This document shows positions 1-6,091 of a stretch of 6,091 nucleotides of DNA, in pieces. The position numbers and the translations under genes were made by a program. The stretch is from an uncultured Burkholderiaceae bacterium (GTDB lineage: Bacteria; Pseudomonadota; Gammaproteobacteria; Burkholderiales; Burkholderiaceae_F). The notes below the pieces were generated by a model, which was not told the origin of the DNA, searched no databases, and saw only the letters and a program-made list of their open reading frames with translations. The stretch is from positions 1 through 6,091 of the forward strand of contig CALGWX010000248.1 in assembly GCA_937936215.1 (NCBI GenBank). The letters are read 5' to 3'. Positions within the stretch are counted from its first letter, which is position 1. Each line of letters starts with the position of its first letter.

Positions 1-13
1 TTGAACACCGACG

Positions 14-25
14 GCGCTTCGGCGC
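14..25 (+). other. short UUCG-loop hairpin upstream of pncB
   Basis: GCGC-TTCG-GCGC forms a 4-bp stem closed by the very stable C(UUCG)G tetraloop. A G-T wobble could add one more pair. Such loops are common in transcript ends and leaders. No T run follows, so it is not a convincing intrinsic terminator. It may be the 3' end structure of a gene lying left of the window, or chance in GC-rich DNA. Confidence 0.25.
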
Positions 26-123
26 TCGGACGCGCGAGCCTGCCTACCGCGCAACCTAGCGCGCGGCGGCCATCCGCGATTGAGATCGGTCAAGGCCGGC
101 GGGATCATCCGGGCTACGTTGAA

Positions 124-137
124 GCCTCGCGCGAGGC
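124..137 (+). promoter_or_regulatory. palindrome overlapping the pncB ribosome-binding site
   Basis: GCCTCGCGCGAGGC is a perfect 14-bp palindrome whose right arm contains the GAGG that is the best Shine-Dalgarno match for pncB, about eight bases before its ATG. In RNA it could fold into a 5-bp stem with a GCGC loop and mask the ribosome-binding site. As DNA it could be a small operator. Seen: the symmetry and its position. Inferred: any regulatory role. Short palindromes are frequent at this base composition. Confidence 0.3.
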
Positions 138-143
138 GAGCCG

Positions 144-1484
144 ATGCGAAGCCGCGACCCGACAGCGAGCCCCCTGCTCACCGATCTGTACCAGCTCACC
201 ATGCTGCAGGCCTACTGGGCCAGCGGCATGAACGAGACGGCCGCGTTCGAGCTCTTCGTGCGCTCGCTGCCCCCCGGCCGCAACTTCCTGCTCGCAGCCG
301 GCCTGGAGACGGTGGCCGACTACCTGCTCGGGCTGCGCTTTGCCGACGACGACCTCGCGTGGCTCGCCTCGACCGGCCGCTTCGACGCCGCCTTCCTCGA
401 CTCGCTGCGGGACTTCCGCTTCAGCGGCGACCTGGACGCGATGCCCGAGGGGACCGTCGCCTTCGCCGACGAGCCGCTGCTGCGCGTGACCGCGCCGCTG
501 CGCGAGGCGCAGTTCATCGAGACGCGGGTGCTGAACCTGGTGCACTTCCAGACGCTGGTCGCCAGCAAGGCCGCGCGCTGCGTGCTGGCGGCCAGCGGCA
601 GACCGCTGGTGGACTTTGGCCTGCGCCGCGCCCACGGCGGCGAAGCGGGGCTGCTGTCGGCGCGCGCCAGCTACCTCGCTGGCTTCGCCGGCACCGCCAC
701 CGTCGAGGCCGGGCGCCGCTTCGGCATCCCCATCTTCGGCACGATGGCGCACTCGTTCGTGCAGGCGCACGACGACGAGGCCACCGCCTTTGCCGACTTC
801 GCCCGCGCGCAGCCGGGCAACGTCACGCTGCTGATCGACACCTACGACACCGCCCGCGCCGCGCGCAAGGTGATGGCGCTGGCCGCGCGCGGCGTGCCGG
901 TGCAGGGGGTGCGCATCGACAGCGGCGACCTGGCCGCGCACGCGCGCGAGGTGCGCCGCATCCTCGACGAAGGCGGGCTGGCCTCGGCGCGGATCTTCGC
1001 CAGCGGCAACCTGGACGAAGAGCGGGTGGCGCAGCTCGTCGCCAGCGGCGCGCCGATCGACGCCTTCGGTGTGGGCACGCGGATGAACGTCTCCGCCGAC
1101 GCGCCCTTCCTCGACTGCGCCTATAAGCTGGTGGAGTACGCGGGCCGGCCGCGCCGCAAGCGCTCCGAGGGCAAGGCCACCTGGCCGGGGCGCAAGCAGG
1201 TCTTCCGCCGCTTCGACGCCAGCGGCACGATGGCCGGCGACCTGCTCGCGCTCGAAAGCGACGCCGCCGACGGCGCACCGCTGCTGGCGCCGGAGCTGCG
1301 CGGCGGCGCGCGGGTCGGCCCCGCCCCGACGCTCGAGGCCGTGCGCGATCGTGCCCGCGCGCAGATGGCGGCGTTGCCGCCGCGGCTGCGCGCGCTCGCC
1401 GCGGCCGACCCGTACCCGGTCGAGATCGCCGCCTCGCTGCGCGCGCTGGCCGCGCAGATCGACGCACAGACGGCGCGACAATGA
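144..1484 (+). CDS. pncB: nicotinate phosphoribosyltransferase
   Basis: This enzyme joins nicotinate to PRPP, with ATP hydrolysis, to give nicotinate mononucleotide in the cytoplasm, the first step of the Preiss-Handler NAD salvage route. The 446-residue length is normal for the family. Family landmarks are present in order: the N-terminal PLLTDLYQLTM (about 10-20); DFGLRRAHG (157-165); FGTMAHSFV (198-206), where His203 is the expected phosphorylated histidine; IDTYDT (231-236); RIDSGD (257-262); ASGNLDE (286-292); GVGT (309-312); and the basic KRSEGKATWPGRKQV segment (339-353). The start is secure: an in-frame TGA lies at 120-122, the ATG at 144 follows a GAGG, and the conserved N-terminal motif starts nine residues in. 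The next gene is 111 bases downstream on the same strand. No truncation or missing key residue is seen. The nicotinate rather than nicotinamide substrate is inferred from overall family resemblance. Confidence 0.96.
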   Translation: MRSRDPTASPLLTDLYQLTMLQAYWASGMNETAAFELFVRSLPPGRNFLLAAGLETVADYLLGLRFADDDLAWLASTGRFDAAFLDSLRDFRFSGDLDAMPEGTVAFADEPLLRVTAPLREAQFIETRVLNLVHFQTLVASKAARCVLAASGRPLVDFGLRRAHGGEAGLLSARASYLAGFAGTATVEAGRRFGIPIFGTMAHSFVQAHDDEATAFADFARAQPGNVTLLIDTYDTARAARKVMALAARGVPVQGVRIDSGDLAAHAREVRRILDEGGLASARIFASGNLDEERVAQLVASGAPIDAFGVGTRMNVSADAPFLDCAYKLVEYAGRPRRKRSEGKATWPGRKQVFRRFDASGTMAGDLLALESDAADGAPLLAPELRGGARVGPAPTLEAVRDRARAQMAALPPRLRALAAADPYPVEIAASLRALAAQIDAQTARQ

Positions 1485-1493
1485 GGCCGGCCT

Positions 1494-1505
1494 CGGCTTC
1501 GGCCG
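1494..1505 (+). other. UUCG-loop hairpin just after pncB
   Basis: CGGC-TTCG-GCCG, a 4-bp stem with a C(UUCG)G tetraloop, begins ten bases after the pncB stop. There is no T tract, so if it acts at all it would stabilise a 3' end or cause pausing rather than serve as a classical terminator. It resembles the hairpin at 14-25 in stem length and loop. Confidence 0.25.
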
Positions 1506-1595
1506 CGAGACGGCGCCGCGTTCCTTGCCGTCGATCAACGCCGCGCGGGGCGCGGGCGCTATGGTGAATTCACTTCTGGAGACACGGAGCCGGCC

Positions 1596-1895
1596 ATGGG
1601 CCGCAAGCACATCCCGCCACCGCCGATCGAAACGCTGCTCGACCCGCCACCGGATGCGCGCATCGTCACCCGGCCCGACGGCTATCACTGGCTGACGGCC
1701 GACGGCAAGCGCGAGATCGGCCCCTTTGCCACCTACGAGGAGGCGGAACTGGACATGCGCGCCGACGAGCACTCGGAAATCGAGCCCGAGGAGACGCTCG
1801 CCGAGGCGGAAAGCGAGATCGGCATCGCCGACTGGATCGACCCCGAGACCGGCGAGCCCGCCGAGGAGGAGCGGCCCCGCATCGAGGATCACTGA
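1596..1895 (+). CDS. conserved-looking acidic small protein of unknown function
   Basis: The 99-residue product has no function I can name. It has three parts. A proline-rich N-terminus (IPPPP at 6-10 and DPPPD at 16-20) is followed by a compact central segment, PDGYHWLTADGKREIGPF (27-44), which leads into TYEEAELDM (46-54). The rest is a strongly acidic tail (about 57-99) containing IADWIDPETGEPAEE. The central aromatic/GPF/EEA pattern looks like a small structured module rather than random translation. I recall similar short proteins in high-GC betaproteobacteria, but cannot verify this here. A clear GGAG at 1586-1589, six bases before the ATG, supports the start. There is no signal peptide, membrane segment or cysteine. 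It sits between pncB and archease-rtcB on the same strand, with 111- and 144-base gaps. The acidic tail suggests protein-protein or nucleic-acid-mimic contacts, which is inference only. Confidence 0.8.
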   Translation: MGRKHIPPPPIETLLDPPPDARIVTRPDGYHWLTADGKREIGPFATYEEAELDMRADEHSEIEPEETLAEAESEIGIADWIDPETGEPAEEERPRIEDH

Positions 1896-1904
1896 GCCGC
1901 GGCG

Positions 1905-1977
1905 GACGCCCGGTGTCGGTTCCTTGCCCGTGCGCAGCGACGCCGTTCGCCCGCGGGCCAAGCCGATGGCGGGCGTC
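1905..1977 (+). other. inverted repeat in the leader of archease-rtcB
   Basis: GACGCCCG at 1905-1912 is the exact reverse complement of CGGGCGTC at 1970-1977, and the 57-base loop contains a perfect 10-bp palindrome, GCCCGCGGGC (1949-1958). These lie in the 144-base gap before archease, where a promoter or leader control element for the archease-rtcB pair would be expected. I found no convincing sigma-70 promoter. A candidate sigma-54 site (GG then TTGC) has the wrong spacing. The symmetry is real; its meaning is uncertain. Confidence 0.25.
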
Positions 1978-2039
1978 GCTCCGCGCGGCGGATCCCGTGT
2001 TCCTGAAGGCCATCGAGTGGATCGTTCGCCGCAAGAGCC

Positions 2040-2453
2040 ATGGCTGCCGGATACGCGTACTTCGAGCACGGCGCCGACATCGGCGTGCAGGGGACGGGCG
2101 CGACCGTCGAGGAGGCCTTCGCGCAGGCGGCCGCGGCGATGTTCGCCATCATGGCGCCGCCCGAATCGGTGCAGCCGCGCGTGGAGGTCGCCGTCGACTT
2201 CGAGGAGGACGACCTCGAACTGGCGCTGGTGCGCTGGCTGAACGCGCTGCTGGCGCAGGCGCGCGAGCGCGGCCTCGTCTTCAGCCGCTTTGAACTGAAG
2301 CGCGAGGGCAACCGCTGGCAGGGCACGGCCTGCGGCGAGCGGTGGCGCGACGAGCACGCCCGCGGCACCGAGGTCAAGGGCGCCACGCTCACGGCGCTGG
2401 CGGTGCGGCCGGCGGCGCAGGGCTGGCAGGCGAGCTGTGTCGTCGACGTGTAG
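2040..2453 (+). CDS. archease, RtcB-activating protein
   Basis: Archease is the small partner of RtcB-type RNA ligases. It speeds guanylylation of the ligase and allows repeated turnover, and in known cases relaxes its nucleotide requirement. The 137-residue product has the archease plan: a Y-F-E-H-G-A-D-I-G N-terminus (5-15) with Asp13 at the conserved metal-binding aspartate; ATVEEAFAQAAAAMF (21-35), the usual first helix; DDLELALVRWLNALL (57-71); and a C-terminal half with RWRDEHARGTEVKGATLTAL (101-120) ending in VVDV, so Asp136 fits the C-terminal metal ligand. The T-Y-H triplet frequent after the VK motif reads T116-L-T118 here. The ATG at 2040 is the only reasonable start, because an in-frame TGA lies at 2004-2006. 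Its Shine-Dalgarno is poor (AAGAG too close to the ATG). The stop lies 14 bases before rtcB, so the two are almost certainly co-transcribed. The family call is firm; its activity on this RtcB is inferred from pairing. Confidence 0.93.
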   Translation: MAAGYAYFEHGADIGVQGTGATVEEAFAQAAAAMFAIMAPPESVQPRVEVAVDFEEDDLELALVRWLNALLAQARERGLVFSRFELKREGNRWQGTACGERWRDEHARGTEVKGATLTALAVRPAAQGWQASCVVDV

Positions 2454-2455
2454 GC

Positions 2456-2461
2456 AGGAGG
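2456..2461 (+). promoter_or_regulatory. strong ribosome-binding site fixing the rtcB start
   Basis: A perfect AGGAGG lies six bases before the ATG at 2468 and begins right after the archease stop. It decides the start, since the reading frame stays open further left inside archease. It is far stronger than the site before archease, so RtcB may be made in excess over its activator. Confidence 0.85.
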
Positions 2462-2467
2462 ACGACG

Positions 2468-3901
<1,434 letters not shown>

Positions 3902-3954
3902 GCCGCCGTGAGCGACATCGCACCCTCGGCGGCACGCGGCCCGTGGCCGATGCG

Positions 3955-3981
3955 GGGCAACCGCGCCCCCGCGGCCCTTTT
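3955..3981 (+). terminator. possible intrinsic terminator after rtcB
   Basis: A two-part GC hairpin has an outer stem GGGC (3955-3958) with GCCC (3974-3977), an AAC bulge, an inner stem CGCG/CGCG and a CCCC loop. TTTT (3978-3981) follows at once, the only T run in the 232-base gap. It lies 54 bases after the rtcB stop. The stem is strong and the T run short, so termination would be partial at best. If real, it separates the hydrolase gene from the archease-rtcB transcript. Confidence 0.4.
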
Positions 3982-4133
3982 GGCCTCAGCGGCCCGACGG
4001 CGGACATCACGGTCCGCCCGCGCCCAGGCCGCAAGGCAATCGTCGCGAGCGGCCCGAGGTCGCGGCGGGCGGCGCCGCCGCCAGGACGAAACGCGCCGCG
4101 GCTTCATTCACGGCCGCGCCACCGGGAGCTGAG

Positions 4134-4766
4134 ATGGAAATCCGCATCGACCCGCACCGCCTGCCGGGCTCGCTGCTGCTGCCGGAGCAGCCGCAGGGCG
4201 TGGTCGCCTTCGCGCACGGCAGCGGCTCGGGGCGGTTCTCGCCGCGCAACCGGCAGGTGGCGGCGCGCCTGCGCGAGGAGCACCTGGGCACGCTGCTGTT
4301 CGACCTGCTGACCGAGGCCGAGGCGCTCGATCGCCGCAACGTCTTCGACATCCCGCTGCTGGCGCAGCGGCTGGGCGATGCGATCGACTTCCTGCGCAGC
4401 CACGCCGCCACGGCGCGGCTGCCGATCGGCCTGTTCGGCGCCAGCACCGGCGCGGCGGCGGCACTGGTGGCGGCGGCCGAGCGCCCGGAGCAGATCGGCG
4501 CCGTCGTCTCCCGCGGCGGCCGCCCCGACCTCGCCGGAGAGGCGTTGGCGCTCGTGCGGGCGCCGACGCTGCTGATCGTTGGCGGCGCCGACACCGAGGT
4601 GCTGCGGCTCAATCGCCTGGCGGCGCGCCAGATGACCTGCCCCTGCGAACTCGACGTGGTGCCCGGCGCCACGCACCTGTTCGAGGAGCCGGGCACGCTG
4701 GAGCAGGTGGCCGAACTGGCGGCGCGCTGGTTCGCGCGGCACTGCCGTCCGGCGCCGCCGGCCTGA
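4134..4766 (+). CDS. alpha/beta hydrolase, dienelactone-hydrolase-like
   Basis: This is a 210-residue cytoplasmic serine hydrolase with the minimal alpha/beta hydrolase fold and no lid domain. Visible elements are the VVAFAHGSGSGR strand and oxyanion loop (23-34), the nucleophile elbow GASTG (102-106) with Ser104, the acid in IVGGADTEV (148-156) with Asp153, and His181 in GATHLFEEPG (178-187), giving a complete Ser-Asp-His triad in the correct order. A cysteine nucleophile, typical of true dienelactone hydrolases, is absent, so it is better called an esterase/hydrolase of that superfamily. The natural substrate is unknown. The ATG is preceded by GGGAG (4124-4128) at five bases. It lies 232 bases after rtcB, probably beyond a weak terminator, and converges with the stress-protein gene. 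In other proteobacteria such proteins are sometimes found beside, or fused to, phosphoribosyltransferase domains; here pncB is the only one nearby. Confidence 0.88.
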   Translation: MEIRIDPHRLPGSLLLPEQPQGVVAFAHGSGSGRFSPRNRQVAARLREEHLGTLLFDLLTEAEALDRRNVFDIPLLAQRLGDAIDFLRSHAATARLPIGLFGASTGAAAALVAAAERPEQIGAVVSRGGRPDLAGEALALVRAPTLLIVGGADTEVLRLNRLAARQMTCPCELDVVPGATHLFEEPGTLEQVAELAARWFARHCRPAPPA

Positions 4767-4937
4767 ACGCGCAGCCGGCGAGTCTACGCAGGCCGCCGGT
4801 GCGATCCGGTGCAGCCCGCTTCGTCGGCACCGAGCGCGGCCACGGTAAACAACTCGGCGCGCCCGACCGCAAGCCGCAGCGCCTAGGTTAACAATCATGG
4901 TCCAACTGCGTCGCAAACGTTGCGCGACGTCGTGATA

Positions 4938-5005
4938 GCAGCGGACGCCAACACCCTACCGTGACGCGGACGCGGCGGCGCGCCACGGTTCACCGGGCGC
5001 GCTGC
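4938..5005 (+). repeat. 68-bp direct repeat, left copy
   Basis: This is identical to 5162-5229 at 64 of 68 positions with no gaps; the differences are at 4957, 4978, 4984 and 4992. It starts with GCAGCG and ends with its reverse complement CGCTGC. Inside, ACCGTG (4958-4963) pairs with CACGGT (4984-4989). The sequences just outside both ends diverge at once. Confidence 0.93.
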
Positions 5006-5015
5006 AAACAACGAC

Positions 5016-5036
5016 CGCAGCGCCGCAGCGGCTGCG
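5016..5036 (+). other. GC hairpin beside the left repeat copy
   Basis: CGCAGC (5016-5021) and GCTGCG (5031-5036) form a 6-bp stem with a 9-base loop. It lies between the left repeat core and the decayed stress-gene end, the place taken in the right unit by the hairpin at 5242-5256. No T run follows on either strand. Confidence 0.3.
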
Positions 5037-5109
5037 CCCGTACGGTCAACCGCGGCGTGTCGCGACAGATGGCACGGGGCACCGGGCGGCAAGCCGCGGC
5101 GCCGAGGCT
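5024..5109 (-). pseudogene. relic of the 3' end of a universal stress protein gene
   Basis: Positions 5024-5063 match 5267-5306, the stop region and last codons of the intact stress gene, at 33 of 40 positions without gaps. Read on the minus strand, 5067 to 5035 gives CRDTPRLTVRA, against RCDTPLLIVRA at the end of the intact protein. The stop codon TAG has become CAG in the relic. Beyond about 5070 the likeness fades but continues in patches to about 5109, with gaps that break the reading frame. The relic has no start and no complete domain, so it is a duplicated fragment, not a gene. The right limit is approximate. Confidence 0.65.
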
Positions 5110-5161
5110 CGCCATGACCAGCGTCCGGCCGCGGCCGCAAGCGGATCGCGTCGTCGCGCCG

Positions 5162-5229
5162 GCAGCGGACGCCAACACCCCACCGTGACGCGGACGCGGC
5201 GACGCGCGACGGTTCGCCGGGCGCGCTGC
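5162..5229 (+). repeat. 68-bp direct repeat, right copy
   Basis: Second copy of the core, 224 bases to the right of the first and ending 45 bases before the stop of the universal stress gene. Its GCAGCG and CGCTGC ends are intact. The inner inverted repeat is one pair shorter than in the left copy because C at 4984 is G at 5208. If transcribed, it would lie in the 3' untranslated part of the stress-gene mRNA. Confidence 0.93.
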
Positions 5230-5241
5230 TCGCGACGGTCC

Positions 5242-5256
5242 CCCAGGCGCGCTGGG
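5242..5256 (-). terminator. possible 3' hairpin of the universal stress gene
   Basis: CCCAG-GCGCG-CTGGG forms a 5-bp stem with a 5-base loop, 18 bases downstream of the stop codon on the gene's strand. No T run follows, so at most it is a weak or factor-assisted 3' end. Confidence 0.25.
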
Positions 5257-5274
5257 CACGGCGCCCCGCAGCCG

Positions 5275-6091
5275 CTACGCGCGCACGATCAGCAGCGGCG
5301 TGTCGCAGCGGGCGGCGATGCGCGTGGCCACCGAGCCCAGCAGGGCGGCCTTGAAGCCGCCGTAGCCGTGCGAGCCGACCAGCAGCACGTCGAGGTTCTT
5401 CTTCGCATAGGCGGCGATCTGGTCGCCGGGCATGCCCGTCAGGCGCACTTCGTCGGCCTGGCGCTTGGCTTTCTCGAACAGGCGCCGCGCCGGCACGATG
5501 GCGTTCTCGAAGTCCTTGTCCTGGAGCATCTTGATTTCCTGCTCGGAGTAGCTCGGCACCGCCACGCCGCCTAGGTCGGCCATCACCGGCATCACGAAGT
5601 CCGGCACGACGTGGATCAGCGTCATCTTCGGCTGCGCGCCGAACAAGTCGCCGTGCCGCAGCGCGAACTTGACCGCCGCCAGCCCGAACTTGCTGCCGTC
5701 CACGGCGATGCCGGTGCGAAGATGGTCGCCGCGCGGCGCCGCGGCCGCGCGCAGCACCAGCACCGGCCGCTTGGTGCGCGCCAGCACGCCCTGCGTCACA
5801 GAGCCGAACAGCAGCCCCTTGAACTCCGAGTAGCCGTGGCTGCCGATCAGGATGAGATCGGCCTTTAGTTCATCGGCCACCGCGGCGATGGTCTCGGCGG
5901 CATGGCCGCTCTCGGCGCGCGTTTCCGCCTTCAGGCCGGCCTTGGCCAGCGCCTTGCGCGCCGGCGCCAGCACCGCCTCCGCCTCGGTCTGGTAGATGCG
6001 GCGGGTGATCTCGCGCCCCAGCTCCGCGGCCACGCGGCTCGCCAGCCGCGGCTGCACGTTCAGCAGGTGCACCTCCGGCTCGGCGCCGATC
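5275..6091 (-). CDS. universal stress protein, tandem UspA domains (5' end missing)
   Basis: The gene runs off the right edge: the frame is open to 6091 and the visible product starts inside the first domain with IGAEPEVHLLNVQP, the usual second strand of a Usp fold, so roughly 20-40 N-terminal residues are missing. The GTG at 6070-6072 is therefore an internal valine, not the start. Counting from it, the first domain ends with GSHGYSEFKGLLFGS (77-91) and the second opens with GIAVDGS (121-127) and has GSHGYGGFKAALLGS (233-247). Both match the G-2X-G-9X-G-S nucleotide-binding motif, so both domains may bind ATP. The protein ends in DTPLLIVRA at a TAG (5275-5277). Universal stress proteins are cytoplasmic and act in survival of starvation, oxidative or energy stress; the specific role here is unknown. 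The gene converges with the hydrolase, and the duplicated array lies just past its stop. Confidence 0.94.
   Translation of the reverse strand, partial: IGAEPEVHLLNVQPRLASRVAAELGREITRRIYQTEAEAVLAPARKALAKAGLKAETRAESGHAAETIAAVADELKADLILIGSHGYSEFKGLLFGSVTQGVLARTKRPVLVLRAAAAPRGDHLRTGIAVDGSKFGLAAVKFALRHGDLFGAQPKMTLIHVVPDFVMPVMADLGGVAVPSYSEQEIKMLQDKDFENAIVPARRLFEKAKRQADEVRLTGMPGDQIAAYAKKNLDVLLVGSHGYGGFKAALLGSVATRIAARCDTPLLIVRA

Larger units (their letters stand above)
4767..5274. other. 508-base convergent intergenic region with degenerate tandem units
   Basis: No credible gene lies here. Open frames on both strands are Arg/Ala/Pro-rich, lack good ribosome-binding sites and do not resemble proteins I know. 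The region is instead built from related units. From the right, each holds a 68-bp core next to sequence resembling the 3' end of the neighbouring universal stress gene. The best pair is 4938-5063 against 5162-5306. A third, weaker unit is seen where 4871-4889 matches 5091-5109 at 16 of 19 positions, and ACGGTAAAC (4842-4850) resembles ACGGTCAAC (5042-5050). Spacings of about 220-243 bases with small gaps suggest old tandem duplication followed by erosion. Confidence 0.7.

Noticed and set aside
1..231. Frame open from the first base, and a second frame ending in TAG at 57-59 that could be the tail of an upstream gene.
   Set aside because: Neither translation shows recognisable protein features; the first overlaps pncB out of frame, and the second is too short to judge.
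1911..1932. Possible sigma-54 promoter upstream of archease (GG ... TTGC).
   Set aside because: The two elements are 12 bases apart instead of the required 10, and no RtcR-like activator gene is present.
114..2357. Very long minus-strand open frame (747 residues), and another at 1889-3715.
   Set aside because: They lie antisense to pncB, the acidic gene, archease and rtcB, whose family motifs are unmistakable. Long shadow frames are expected at this third-position GC bias.
3908..4132. 74-residue frame with GTG start between rtcB and the hydrolase gene.
   Set aside because: Product is Arg/Ala low-complexity, lacks a ribosome-binding site and runs through the likely terminator hairpin. It is typical of chance frames in GC-rich DNA.
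4773..4801. CCGGCG/CGCCGG inverted repeat just after the hydrolase stop as a terminator.
   Set aside because: The loop is 13 bases and no T run follows; it is too weak to list as a terminator.
4938..5229. A small protein encoded on the minus strand by both repeat copies, sharing PRPRHG and VLASAA.
   Set aside because: In the shared frame all four base differences change the amino acid (A/V, R/G, S/P, G/R), there is no good start signal, and the frames before and after differ. This is the opposite of coding constraint.

Overview
This is a very GC-rich chromosomal window (clearly above 65% GC by eye, with a strong G/C third-position bias). It holds six recognisable genes and one unusual non-coding stretch. 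The family mix, dense Ala/Arg-rich coding and Shine-Dalgarno sites suggest a high-GC proteobacterium. Betaproteobacteria are my best guess, but there is no rRNA or phylogenetic marker to prove it.

Layout. Positions 144-1484 (+) encode nicotinate phosphoribosyltransferase (PncB), the entry step of NAD salvage from nicotinate. Positions 1596-1895 (+) encode an acidic 99-residue protein of unknown function. Positions 2040-2453 (+) and 2468-3901 (+) are a tight pair, archease followed by the long-type RNA ligase RtcB, with only 14 bases between them. After a 232-base gap containing the best intrinsic-terminator candidate, 4134-4766 (+) encodes a small serine alpha/beta hydrolase of the dienelactone-hydrolase type. 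The minus strand from 6091 to 5275 encodes the C-terminal part of a tandem-domain universal stress protein, whose start lies outside the window. It converges on the hydrolase.

The 508 bases between these convergent genes (4767-5274) carry no credible gene but are structured. A 68-bp sequence occurs twice (4938-5005 and 5162-5229, 64/68 identical). The first copy is followed by a decayed duplicate of the 3' end of the stress-protein gene, and traces of a third, older unit lie further left. This looks like an eroded tandem duplication with an unexpectedly well-preserved core bounded by short inverted ends.

Functionally, RNA end-healing (RtcB plus its activator archease), NAD resynthesis (PncB) and a universal stress protein fit a damage or dormancy-recovery gene neighbourhood. 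That link is inferred from co-location; no common regulator or promoter can be demonstrated here. No CRISPR array, tRNA, rRNA, transposase or phage gene is visible.
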